This document shows, piece after piece, positions 8,722-16,861 of a stretch of 64,000 nucleotides of DNA. The first letter of the stretch is position 1, and every line of letters starts with the position of its first letter. The stretch lies in assembly GCA_019358875.1 (NCBI GenBank), contig JAHHIF010000002.1, positions 62,001 through 126,000 on the forward strand, read 5' to 3'. Made by a program: the position numbers and the translations under genes. The DNA comes from Symplocastrum torsivum CPER-KK1 (lineage in GTDB: Bacteria; Cyanobacteriota; Cyanobacteriia; Cyanobacteriales; Coleofasciculaceae). The notes under the pieces were generated by a model. The model was not told the origin of the DNA. It saw nothing but the letters and a program-made list of their open reading frames with translations, and did no database searches.

Positions 8722-10098
8722 ATGTTAACGCTCTCACCAATCAGTGACATCATTCAACAGCAACGCGAATTCTTTGCCACTGGCAAAACGAAAGATGTTG
8801 CCTTTCGCCTGGAACAACTTAAGCGTCTCAAGCAAGCGATTCTAGACAACCAAGCCGCTATCCTTGAAGCCGTTAATGCTGACCTCAACAAACCTGAATT
8901 TGAGGCGTATGCAACTGAGATTGGTGTAGTTAGAGAGATTGATTACGCCATCAAGCATCTCAAGTCTTGGGTTAAGCCCAAAAAAGTCAGCACGTCTATT
9001 GAGCAATTTCCCTCCTCCGCCTGCATTTATCCTGAACCGCTGGGAGTCGTGCTGATCATCAGCCCTTGGAACTACCCGTTTCAGTTGATGATTTCTCCCT
9101 TGGTAGGTGCGATCGCAGCAGGCAATTGCGCGATTCTTAAACCCTCAGAACTTGCGGCGAATACGTCCCGCATCGTCACCCAGATTACCGAAAAAACGTT
9201 TGACCCTAGCTATATCACCTCTATTGAAGGTGGTGTGGAAACAAGCCAACAACTCCTAGCCGAAAAGTTTGACCACATCTTTTTCACAGGTGGCACGAAA
9301 ATTGGTCAAATCGTCATGGAGGCAGCAGCTAAACACCTAACACCCGTAACCCTAGAATTAGGCGGCAAGAGTCCCTGTATTGTCGATTCAAATGTCCATA
9401 TAGAACACGCTGCCAAACGAATTGCTTGGGGCAAGTTTATCAATGCGGGTCAAACTTGCATTGCCCCGGATTATCTTTTAGTGGATCGCACAGTTAAAAA
9501 TGACCTGTTGACGAGCATCAAACAGTACATCCAAGAATTTTACGGCGATGACCCCGCTAAAAGCCCCGACTATGGCAGGATTATTAACCAACGGCACTTT
9601 GAACGGCTTGCCTCATTTTTGAACGAGGGTCAACCTTACATTGGGGGTCAAATTAATCCAGAGGAACGATACATTGCTCCTACTGTCATTGATGGGGTCG
9701 ATTGGGATACACCAGTAATGCAAGAGGAAATCTTTGGCCCAATTCTGCCAGTACTGGAATACTCAGACTTGTCAGAGGCGATCGCTAAAATTAATGCACG
9801 TCCAAAACCCTTAGCCTTGTACCTCTTCTCCAAAGATCAGCAGAAGCAGGAACGAGTCTTACGGGAAACCTCATCTGGGGGAGTCTGTATTAATGACACG
9901 GTGATGCAGGTGGGTGTCTCGGAACTGCCGTTTGGTGGTGTTGGTTCTAGCGGTATTGGCAGCTATCATGGCAAGGCAAGTTTTGATACCTTTTCACACC
10001 AGAAGAGTGTATTGAAGCGATCATTTTTACTTGACCTAGATTGGCGGTATGCTCCTTATCAAGGCAAGCTAAAACTCATCAAGCGGATTATCGGGTAA
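8722..10098 (+). CDS. Aldehyde dehydrogenase, ALDH3/AldE-like
   Basis: A 458-residue protein of class 3 aldehyde dehydrogenase size. Visible features are the cofactor-binding PWNYPFQL and FTGGTKIG, the general base Glu212 in LELGGKSP, and the catalytic Cys246 in NAGQTCIAPDY. The start follows AGGAG by 6 nt. Known cyanobacterial relatives (AldE type) oxidise long-chain fatty aldehydes and apocarotenals to acids. It is about 10 kb from the lipopeptide cluster with unrelated genes between, so a link to it is not supported. The 3' spacer before the UbiB gene has two small hairpins. Confidence 0.88.
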   Translation: MLTLSPISDIIQQQREFFATGKTKDVAFRLEQLKRLKQAILDNQAAILEAVNADLNKPEFEAYATEIGVVREIDYAIKHLKSWVKPKKVSTSIEQFPSSACIYPEPLGVVLIISPWNYPFQLMISPLVGAIAAGNCAILKPSELAANTSRIVTQITEKTFDPSYITSIEGGVETSQQLLAEKFDHIFFTGGTKIGQIVMEAAAKHLTPVTLELGGKSPCIVDSNVHIEHAAKRIAWGKFINAGQTCIAPDYLLVDRTVKNDLLTSIKQYIQEFYGDDPAKSPDYGRIINQRHFERLASFLNEGQPYIGGQINPEERYIAPTVIDGVDWDTPVMQEEIFGPILPVLEYSDLSEAIAKINARPKPLALYLFSKDQQKQERVLRETSSGGVCINDTVMQVGVSELPFGGVGSSGIGSYHGKASFDTFSHQKSVLKRSFLLDLDWRYAPYQGKLKLIKRIIG

Positions 10099-10150
10099 AA
10101 GTTTTAAGGAAAGGTCTTGTTATTTCCGGGTAGTCTTAAAGGGGAATCTC

Positions 10151-10187
10151 GCTCTCGCGGGAGCAAACAGGCTATGTTTCACCTGTT
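10151..10187 (+). other. Two tandem hairpins between aldehyde dehydrogenase and UbiB genes
   Basis: The first hairpin is 10151-10164 (GCTC...GAGC with inner pairs). The second has arms AACAGG at 10166-10171 and CCTGTT at 10182-10187. Neither is followed by a T-run, so they may be RNA processing or weak termination structures. Confidence 0.2.
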
Positions 10188-10221
10188 CATCCCAATGAAA
10201 CCCCCATTCAGGTAGAGGTGT

Positions 10222-11877
10222 GTGTTTTCAGGTCTTTCCCAAACTAGCTCTCGTCAAAGAAAAATTGTTAACGTTGTCCTCCGGCACGGTTGGGGTTATA
10301 TGCGAGGACTTCTCCTTGGGGGGAAAACTGAAGAACCTTCACTACCCCCCCCATTAGTGCTATGTAATATATTGGTGGAGCTTGGCCCTGTCTACGTTAA
10401 GCTTGGACAACTGCTTAGTACGCGCCCCGACCTGTTACCCCCACCCTATATTGAAGCCTTAACATCCCTGCAAGCTGAAGTCCCACCAGTGGCTTGGGAA
10501 GCAGTAGAAGCGATTATCCGCAAGCAGCTTTCTCAACCAATAGAACAAATTTTTAGCATTATTCATCACCAACCTGTTGCCGCCGGATCGATCGCCCAAA
10601 CTCATCGCGCTAGGCTTATTGATGGACGTGAGGTGGCATTAAAAATACAACGCCCAGGCATTGATAGAGTTGTCGAGCAAGATATTAGGTTGCTTCGCGG
10701 CTTGGCACGGTTGGTCAATCGCACGGCTGTGGGGCAGTATTACAATCTAGTCTCTGTCGTTGAGGAATTCGCGAGTGCCTTGCGGGCTGAGCTAAATTTT
10801 ACCCAAGAAGCCAGTTACACTGACACGCTACGGCGCAATCTCTCCAAGAGTTTTTGGTTCGATCCGCAAAAGCTCGTTCTTCCAGAAATTTATTGGGATT
10901 TGACGAGTGAAAAGTTACTCGTTATGGAGTGGCTGACTGGCGTTCCCCTATTACAGGCAGACATGAAGGGGACAAACTATGGGGGCAATGCCAAAGCCGA
11001 ACGCCAAGCCCTTGCCGATTTAATTGTTAGAGCTTATTTTCAACAATTTTATATCGACGGCATATTTCATGCTGACCCTCACCCTGGAAATCTGTTTTAT
11101 ATTGAGCCAGGGCGTATTGCTCTGATTGATTTTGGTTTGATGGGTCGTTTAGACCCCCGCACGCAGCAGATTTTGATCGAACTAATTTTGGCGATCGCAA
11201 ACTTAGATAGCAAGCGGTGTAGCCAATTAACGCTGGAACTGGCAGAATCTACTATCCCTGTGAATCTTGCTCACTTAGAAAATGACTTTGACCGATTGCT
11301 ACGACGTTACTACAACCTAAACATAGCGGAAATTAACTTTAGTCAGTTAACCTATCAGGTGTTGCAAATTGCCCAGAAACACAAAATTCGTGTTCCCAGC
11401 AACATGGGATTGTATGCCAAGACTCTTGCCAATCTAGAAGGGGTAGCTCGCCAACTCGACCCTGATTTCAATTTAATCGAGCAAGTTAAACCCCTAATGG
11501 CAGATTTATTCCGGCAACGATTAATTGGACATGCTCCCCTGCAAGACCTTTTAAGAGCAGCCCTGGATATCAAATCCCTATCCCTAGAGGCTCCTCGCCA
11601 ATTGGAGATGTTATTAGATCGGGTGACTTCTGAAACATTGCAATGGAACATAGCCGTGCGAGGACTTGACCCAATTCGCCGTAGTCTCCATAGTGTAGGT
11701 AATCAACTAACCTTCGGGATTGTGACAGCCGCTATCCTGATTGGTGCTGCAATGATTTTTTCCCAAGCTCCCAGTAATCCAATTTTCTTTTGGGTGAGCG
11801 GTAGTCTCTTTGTGGTGGCTAGTGTAATCGGCTTGTGGTTGATAATCAGCATGATTAGAAGTGGACGAGTGAAGTAG
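10222..11877 (+). CDS. ABC1/UbiB/AarF-family atypical kinase
   Basis: A 551-residue protein with the UbiB signature set: the KxGQ motif in VYVKLGQLLSTRPDLLP, the A-rich loop AGSIAQTHRA, the ATP-binding Lys in VALKIQRPG, HADPHPGN, and the metal-binding DFGLMG. Two C-terminal membrane helices (about 490-545) are typical. Family members support prenyl-quinone metabolism or act as plastid/cyanobacterial ABC1K kinases. The frame starts at a GTG (10222) without a clear Shine-Dalgarno site, and no ATG occurs before MRGLLLGG (residue 27), so the exact start is uncertain. Confidence 0.87.
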   Translation: MFSGLSQTSSRQRKIVNVVLRHGWGYMRGLLLGGKTEEPSLPPPLVLCNILVELGPVYVKLGQLLSTRPDLLPPPYIEALTSLQAEVPPVAWEAVEAIIRKQLSQPIEQIFSIIHHQPVAAGSIAQTHRARLIDGREVALKIQRPGIDRVVEQDIRLLRGLARLVNRTAVGQYYNLVSVVEEFASALRAELNFTQEASYTDTLRRNLSKSFWFDPQKLVLPEIYWDLTSEKLLVMEWLTGVPLLQADMKGTNYGGNAKAERQALADLIVRAYFQQFYIDGIFHADPHPGNLFYIEPGRIALIDFGLMGRLDPRTQQILIELILAIANLDSKRCSQLTLELAESTIPVNLAHLENDFDRLLRRYYNLNIAEINFSQLTYQVLQIAQKHKIRVPSNMGLYAKTLANLEGVARQLDPDFNLIEQVKPLMADLFRQRLIGHAPLQDLLRAALDIKSLSLEAPRQLEMLLDRVTSETLQWNIAVRGLDPIRRSLHSVGNQLTFGIVTAAILIGAAMIFSQAPSNPIFFWVSGSLFVVASVIGLWLIISMIRSGRVK

Positions 11878-12022
11878 TTAGAGTTCAATAAGAACTGTAC
11901 GCAAACAATAAAGTTCTTTACTAAGTGGCACACAGGTACAAATACTTAGAATAGAACTGTTTACTATCTGTATGCAGGACTGCCTAGACGGAGCCAGTTC
12001 CTACGATAATCACCTTCCAAGT

Positions 12023-12037
12023 CGTGTTCAGAACACG
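12023..12037. terminator. Palindrome spanning the acylase stop codon
   Basis: CGTGTTC (12023-12029) and GAACACG (12031-12037) form a perfect 7-bp inverted repeat with a 1-bp centre and cover the TGA of the minus-strand acylase gene. It is in the right place to end the transport operon, but there is no T-run and a one-base loop would force the inner pairs open. Confidence 0.3.
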
Positions 12038-14184
12038 TCACGCGAAGTGAGATGAGCTTCTATTTCCTGACGCGATCGCCAAACAGGACGCAACTTTTTA
12101 CTCGCGAACAGCCTCAACTGCTCACCTCTATTATGGGAGTCAGGTTGAGTGGCATTGCCGTAACTCGTCAGCGCCATTGCTCGGACTGGGTTAGAAAATT
12201 CGATCGCGGCAACATAGGACTCTCCTCCAATAGCTTCAAAACGCTGGTCTTCTGATGGAACAAACCAAAGCGTTCGGAAAAGACCGAGGTCATCGGCACC
12301 CCCATTAGCAGGCAAATCCATGTCGCCAACACGCAAGCGGAAAACGTCTCCCCACGGTACGTCCAACGCTCCATAAGCAGCCTCGACCTTAGTAGCTGCG
12401 GATTCCAGTGCTGCCAGAGCGCTAGTTGGATCGGCAAGACCATCAGGTGTCGCAAATGGGGCATTCTCATCCCAAGGAATGGCAAACAAGTTGGAGAAAT
12501 CGACAGCTTGCTGCCAGAAGGCAAAAAGTACTGCACCACGGCTATTGGCATCAGCCTTACGATCCCAAGCACTTAGCACATCAGCCGCCCGACGTGCCAA
12601 CTCTCCACCCTGCTGTTGTGCAGCAGCAATTAGATCGTCGAGCAAGCGATCAGCTAGTTCCATGCGTGTCGAGTGCTTGTACTCGACCATTTCCTCGAAG
12701 GAAATTTGTTTATCCTCAGCAAGCATATGAGCAGAGCGTTGCGCCCGGAACTCCATGAAACTGTGTGGTGCCATGTAGGGTGGATAGTTATCCGGATTGA
12801 TTGCAGGTGGGAATGTTGTTGTCCAGGGTGGATCGTTGGCATTCTGTAGCCAGCCGCTTGGTGGATCGATTACGCGGGGTAAATCGCGGTAGGGGTGAAG
12901 TTTCGTCCACAACGTAGCCGATGTGTTGCCAGGAATGATGCTTGACCAAGATTCAAAATCGCCTTGACTTCGGACTGGCACTTGACCATTAAATAGATGC
13001 AGAATGTGTCCGTCTCGATCTGCATACATCACAGTGAACATCGGAATCTGTAAGCGCTGGAGAGCAGTTTCAAATTCAACCAGGTTTTTGGCACGCGCCA
13101 TATCCCACCATTCCTCCAATGCCCCAGGCTGGTCAAGTCCGACGACCCGTAAGGCAATGACTTTGCCGTCTTTCTCGGCAACAATTGGCCCGTGAACGGA
13201 GCGTCGTACTATTAATGGTTCTTGACGTAGAGTGCCGTCAGCCTGCCTAACTTTAAGGGGTTTTTCTTCTGTCTCAAAGGCTCGAACCTTACCGTCAAAC
13301 TGGTATCCTCCATTTGCTAGTGTCAGTTCGTAGGCATCCCATCCATCATGGGTGTTTACGGTGTGAGTCCAGCCTTGATAATCGTTGAATGCAATGTTTA
13401 AAACGGGGATACCGACCAGTGATGCTCCATAGGCATCGATACCTGGGGCAGTCAGTTGGGCTTCATACCAAAGGAATAAATCAGACCAAAGCAGGTGTGG
13501 GTTTGCCAGCAGCATCGCGTTTCCACTGGCAGATTGGGAAGGTGCGATCGCCCAACCATTAGAACCCATTTTTTGCCCAAACGCGGTACTAGCAGACTGC
13601 TCTTCGCTAATGTCTTCCACGCGATCGGGATTGACAACAAACGTGAAATGAAGCACCCGCTGGAGGTGAGCCAGTACATCCACTGCGCTCACTGGCAGTA
13701 CAGTCTCAACTTCGTCATCAATTAGCTCGGCATGTTCTTTGGCATAGGCGTTAATCCCTTTGGCGAAGGCATCTAGATAGCCGCGAAAGGTTGGGCTTTG
13801 CCTGTCGTACCATTGACGAGAGCGATCGGGAACTCCCATTGTTTGAACCCACCGATCTGACTCTAAGTAATCTTCACCCCAGTATTCTGCTGCCCGTCCT
13901 CGTGCCTGCCCGTAGAGACGCAGAATGAGGTTACCGTGACTTTGCATCTGCGCCCACCCAAAGGCGTGGAACAGCTCCTTTGCATTCTGGCTATAGATAT
14001 GAGGAACCCCATAGGTGTCCCAAAGAACTTCAGTCTTTTTTGACTCAGCAGCGAGGCTGTGGATGCCTGTGAGTAAGGTAAAGACAAGAGTGAAAAGCAG
14101 GAGTAGTCGGAGCGATCGCTCAAAGGGCAACGGCAGAGGCGATCGCCTTCTAAAACCAGTTTGTTTTGACAGTACAGAGAACAT
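12028..14184 (-). CDS. Penicillin-acylase-family N-terminal nucleophile hydrolase (PvdQ/AHL-acylase-like), periplasmic
   Basis: A 718-residue precursor with a signal peptide (Arg-rich start, hydrophobic core about 27-45, AAE cleavage area). The alpha-chain motif is WDTYGVPHIYSQ, followed by a linker and the autocatalytic site GSNGWAIAPS, where Ser208 would become the beta-chain N-terminal nucleophile. Further family features are LLANPHLLW, the NT.DGWDAYEL region and QNANDPPW (oxyanion Asn). Known relatives deacylate beta-lactams, acyl-homoserine lactones, or the acylated pyoverdine precursor (PvdQ). It is the last gene of the TonB/FecB/MFS siderophore operon, 89 bp after the MFS gene, so trimming the fatty acyl chain of the neighbouring lipopeptide is the favoured inference. 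Quorum-signal degradation remains possible. Confidence 0.85.
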   Translation of the reverse strand: MFSVLSKQTGFRRRSPLPLPFERSLRLLLLFTLVFTLLTGIHSLAAESKKTEVLWDTYGVPHIYSQNAKELFHAFGWAQMQSHGNLILRLYGQARGRAAEYWGEDYLESDRWVQTMGVPDRSRQWYDRQSPTFRGYLDAFAKGINAYAKEHAELIDDEVETVLPVSAVDVLAHLQRVLHFTFVVNPDRVEDISEEQSASTAFGQKMGSNGWAIAPSQSASGNAMLLANPHLLWSDLFLWYEAQLTAPGIDAYGASLVGIPVLNIAFNDYQGWTHTVNTHDGWDAYELTLANGGYQFDGKVRAFETEEKPLKVRQADGTLRQEPLIVRRSVHGPIVAEKDGKVIALRVVGLDQPGALEEWWDMARAKNLVEFETALQRLQIPMFTVMYADRDGHILHLFNGQVPVRSQGDFESWSSIIPGNTSATLWTKLHPYRDLPRVIDPPSGWLQNANDPPWTTTFPPAINPDNYPPYMAPHSFMEFRAQRSAHMLAEDKQISFEEMVEYKHSTRMELADRLLDDLIAAAQQQGGELARRAADVLSAWDRKADANSRGAVLFAFWQQAVDFSNLFAIPWDENAPFATPDGLADPTSALAALESAATKVEAAYGALDVPWGDVFRLRVGDMDLPANGGADDLGLFRTLWFVPSEDQRFEAIGGESYVAAIEFSNPVRAMALTSYGNATQPDSHNRGEQLRLFASKKLRPVWRSRQEIEAHLTSRDVF

Positions 14185-14273
14185 TTATTTTTAAACAATG
14201 TTTGATATAAATTGACAATTTAAGCTTCCTGTGCAGTAGCTACGTGTCGAAATTAATCAGGCAAGAGCCTGCA

Positions 14274-15602
14274 CTAGCCAACAGCAGCATCGTGGTCAGG
14301 CATTACCTTCTCCACATCCCGCAACATCGGGAAAGCGTACCCTGCCAAGCCAATGAGCAACATGCAGATAGCACAGAACACATATAGTAGTGCCATCCCT
14401 GCACCTGCCCCCGTGCCGAATATCCAGCCAAACACGGGAGCGAGACTTCCTCCCGGCTTCATTGCTGGTTCAAAGACGTAATCCGCCAGAGAGCCGCCGA
14501 GCAAGTAGCCGATGGGGGAAGTAACCATCACGCTCATGGAACTCGCAGCAAACACTCGCCCTTGCCAATCAGGTCTTACCTTGCTCAACCAAATCGCTTG
14601 AGAGCAACTGCCAAGAAAGGGGAAATTAAAAGAGGAACAGAACTGTGCTGGAACCCAAATCGACAGGTTCTGACCCAATCCAAATACAGTTTTGCTCAAG
14701 CCCGCCCCCACCATGCTCATGAGTACGGCATGGATTCGGCGCTTTGGTCCCCCCCAAGTACTCATGAGCGACGCTCCAAACACGCCACCCACACCTGCTG
14801 CCATCGACACGCTTGCTAATGCGGTGGCATTATTATCAGAGCGGGCAAGAACCATTGGCGAATAGACAGCAGCGCCAAAGTCATGAGCTAGCTGGAACAC
14901 CGACATTACTACAACCAGTGCCATCAGGCTGGGACGCGCCAAGATGTAGCGGAAGCCGAAGAAAAGTTCCTGTCGGATGTTCTTTCGGGGTTGCGGTTCT
15001 GTCGGAGTGCGGGGAGGTTGGGGAATGGGTACGAGGAGTAGTGTTGTAACTGCGATCGCAAATGTTATGAAATCAATGCACAAAATTCCGCTCAGACCAA
15101 TGACATAGTAGAAAGACGCTGCTAAAGCAGGGGCAATAATATCGGCACCGTAACTCGCTAGGAAATCCAAGCTGCTGGCGCGACTATATTGCTCCTTGGG
15201 AACTAGCAGCGAGACTGAGGCAGAGTAGGCAAGTAACTGAAGGCAGCTAAACGCACCGTTGATTGTGCTGGTTACATAGATATGCCAGATTTGCAGGTTG
15301 TTGGTCAGATAGAGCAGGAGGATGATGAGTGTGGAAAGACCTACTGCCGCGTCACAGGCAACAAGCAGTAATTTACGGTTCCAGCGATCGACAATCATCC
15401 CAGCCAAGGGCGAAATCAAGACGTTCGCTAGACGGTTAAAGAAATAAACCAAGGCTAATGCTGTTGCTTGCCCCGTCAGTTGCCAAGCCCAGAGGGTAAG
15501 GGCAAAGGTGGTCATGTAACTGCCGACAATTGAGGCAGTCTGACCGCTCCAGATGATGAGGAAGGTACGCAGACTAGCAAGCTGTTTTGTTATCCTCATC
15601 AC
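14274..15602 (-). CDS. MFS transporter, probable siderophore exporter (EntS-like)
   Basis: A 442-residue protein with 10-12 hydrophobic helices and the MFS loop signature GMIVDRWNRKLLL between helices 2 and 3. The overall pattern matches the EntS/MFS_3 group used for siderophore export. It may start at GTG 15602, with GAGGAG 11 nt upstream, or at the adjacent ATG 15599, which overlaps the FecB stop by one base as TGATG. Either way it is translationally coupled to the binding-protein gene. Given its neighbours, it likely exports the NRPS product across the inner membrane. Confidence 0.83.
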   Translation of the reverse strand: MMRITKQLASLRTFLIIWSGQTASIVGSYMTTFALTLWAWQLTGQATALALVYFFNRLANVLISPLAGMIVDRWNRKLLLVACDAAVGLSTLIILLLYLTNNLQIWHIYVTSTINGAFSCLQLLAYSASVSLLVPKEQYSRASSLDFLASYGADIIAPALAASFYYVIGLSGILCIDFITFAIAVTTLLLVPIPQPPRTPTEPQPRKNIRQELFFGFRYILARPSLMALVVVMSVFQLAHDFGAAVYSPMVLARSDNNATALASVSMAAGVGGVFGASLMSTWGGPKRRIHAVLMSMVGAGLSKTVFGLGQNLSIWVPAQFCSSFNFPFLGSCSQAIWLSKVRPDWQGRVFAASSMSVMVTSPIGYLLGGSLADYVFEPAMKPGGSLAPVFGWIFGTGAGAGMALLYVFCAICMLLIGLAGYAFPMLRDVEKVMPDHDAAVG

Positions 15603-16861
15603 GTCTTGCTTCGCTCCTCGATTAGGTACTTAAACAAGTCGTCGAGGACGAGGTTGGCTGTCAGAGGGCTACCAATAGTCCAATGGTCTTCCACCTGATA
15701 AACCCTACCTTGCTCAACTGCGTCCAGCTTCAACCAGAGAGGGTCTGACTTGAGCCGATTCAGATTCTCTCGCGCCGATCGCACGGTTGCTAGAGTATCG
15801 CTGTGACTCCACGCTAATATGACATCCCCATCGGCATAGCGCATTAGCTCCTTGCTTATCCTCTCCCCCATCATCCTGCTGTTGTCCCGAACTTGAGCCG
15901 GTGGACGAGGTAATCCGATATCTTCCAAAATTGTGCCGCCAAAGGAATTCTGGAAGAAGATGAATATCCCCTCCGGATAAACACCGATGAGTGAAATGCT
16001 TGTTTGCTTCAGTCGTCCCATCTGAGCTTTAAAGCGTTCTATACGCTCGTCGTACTGAGCCATCAATTGTTTTGCCTTATCGGTCATTCCCAGCGCCTCG
16101 GCGTGTAGCGCCAACGCTTCCTTCCATTCACCAATTCTGAAATCGGTAATAACAGTGGGCGCAATTTTCGAGAGCTTATCGTAAACTGGCTCGGCGTTCC
16201 ATTTTTGAGCCAGAATCAGGTCAGGCTTCAAAAGGAGAATTTTCTCAAGGTTTACTTGTTCGCTGTAGCCGAGAATCTCAACATCCTTGAGTTTGTCGAG
16301 TACAAATGATGGCACATTCGATACTGCGCCGATAGGCTGAACGCCCAAAGACAAGAGACTTACGACTGCATCGCTAACCAGTGCAACGACTCGCTGGGGA
16401 TGAGCGGGGACACAAGTTTCACCCAGAGCGTGCTTGACCATTCGGCAGGGAGATTCCAGCCGCTCTTGTGTCTTTGGAGAATCGCCATCGTGGGGTGCAG
16501 CCTTCACGGATTCAGATAACTGTGAGCCAGTAGAAACAGAATCTTGGGATAAACTGCCGCTGCAAGCGCAGACTAGCCCAAAGGCAAGCAGTGCAAACAG
16601 GCACAGTTGGATAACCCTCAGAGTCAATTTAAGCCCTGGCCAATGGCATGAAGCCGTTGGCGAATTTGAAAAACCTAACCCCCCAACCCCCTTCCCTGCA
16701 AGGGAAGGGGGAGCAGAACTCCCCTCTCCTCTTAGAGGAGGGGCTAGGGGAGGGGTCAGACCTCTCGTGAATTTTCTCTTTCTCCCCATATCCCCATCTA
16801 CTATCTTTGAACGCAACTCGGTATCAATCCTTGCATCACCAGCTAACGCGGTAGCCAACAC
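15599..16861 (-). CDS. Iron-siderophore ABC transporter substrate-binding lipoprotein (FecB/FhuD-like)
   Basis: From about residue 150 the protein is a TroA/FecB-type binding fold: RVVALVSDAVVSLLSLGVQPIGA, VNLEKILLLKPDLILAQ, and the end RVYQVEDHWTIGSPLTANLVLDDL. A lipoprotein signal (LFALLAFGLVCAC, Cys about 100) is far from the apparent N terminus. The first 78 residues are odd: they overlap the TonB gene by 26 bp and then translate a GC-rich palindromic repeat (16662-16774). The in-frame TTG at 16627 begins a normal-looking lipoprotein signal (residue 79), so the repeat may really be untranslated leader. No permease or ATPase genes for an ABC importer are in the window. Confidence 0.85.
   Translation of the reverse strand: MLATALAGDARIDTELRSKIVDGDMGRKRKFTRGLTPPLAPPLRGEGSSAPPSLAGKGVGGLGFSNSPTASCHWPGLKLTLRVIQLCLFALLAFGLVCACSGSLSQDSVSTGSQLSESVKAAPHDGDSPKTQERLESPCRMVKHALGETCVPAHPQRVVALVSDAVVSLLSLGVQPIGAVSNVPSFVLDKLKDVEILGYSEQVNLEKILLLKPDLILAQKWNAEPVYDKLSKIAPTVITDFRIGEWKEALALHAEALGMTDKAKQLMAQYDERIERFKAQMGRLKQTSISLIGVYPEGIFIFFQNSFGGTILEDIGLPRPPAQVRDNSRMMGERISKELMRYADGDVILAWSHSDTLATVRSARENLNRLKSDPLWLKLDAVEQGRVYQVEDHWTIGSPLTANLVLDDLFKYLIEERSKT
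16662..16774. repeat. GC-rich palindromic repeat in the FecB leader
   Basis: Runs of AACCTAACCCCCC, CCCTGCAAGGG, CTCCCCTCTCC and a final GGGGAGGGGT build two stacked hairpins. Short direct repeats GAATTT flank it (16662-16667 and 16769-16774). The same family recurs inside the NRPS/PKS genes. It lies between the TonB and FecB coding regions or within an extended FecB N terminus. Confidence 0.6.

Noticed and set aside
8722..10098. Aldehyde dehydrogenase as a tailoring enzyme acting on the NRPS aldehyde
   Set aside because: It is separated from the cluster by the UbiB gene and a convergent junction, and the aminotransferase next to the reductase domain explains the aldehyde better.
12168..12572. 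134-codon minus-strand frame in the acylase gene
   Set aside because: It lies wholly within the acylase reading frame region and has no recognisable domain.
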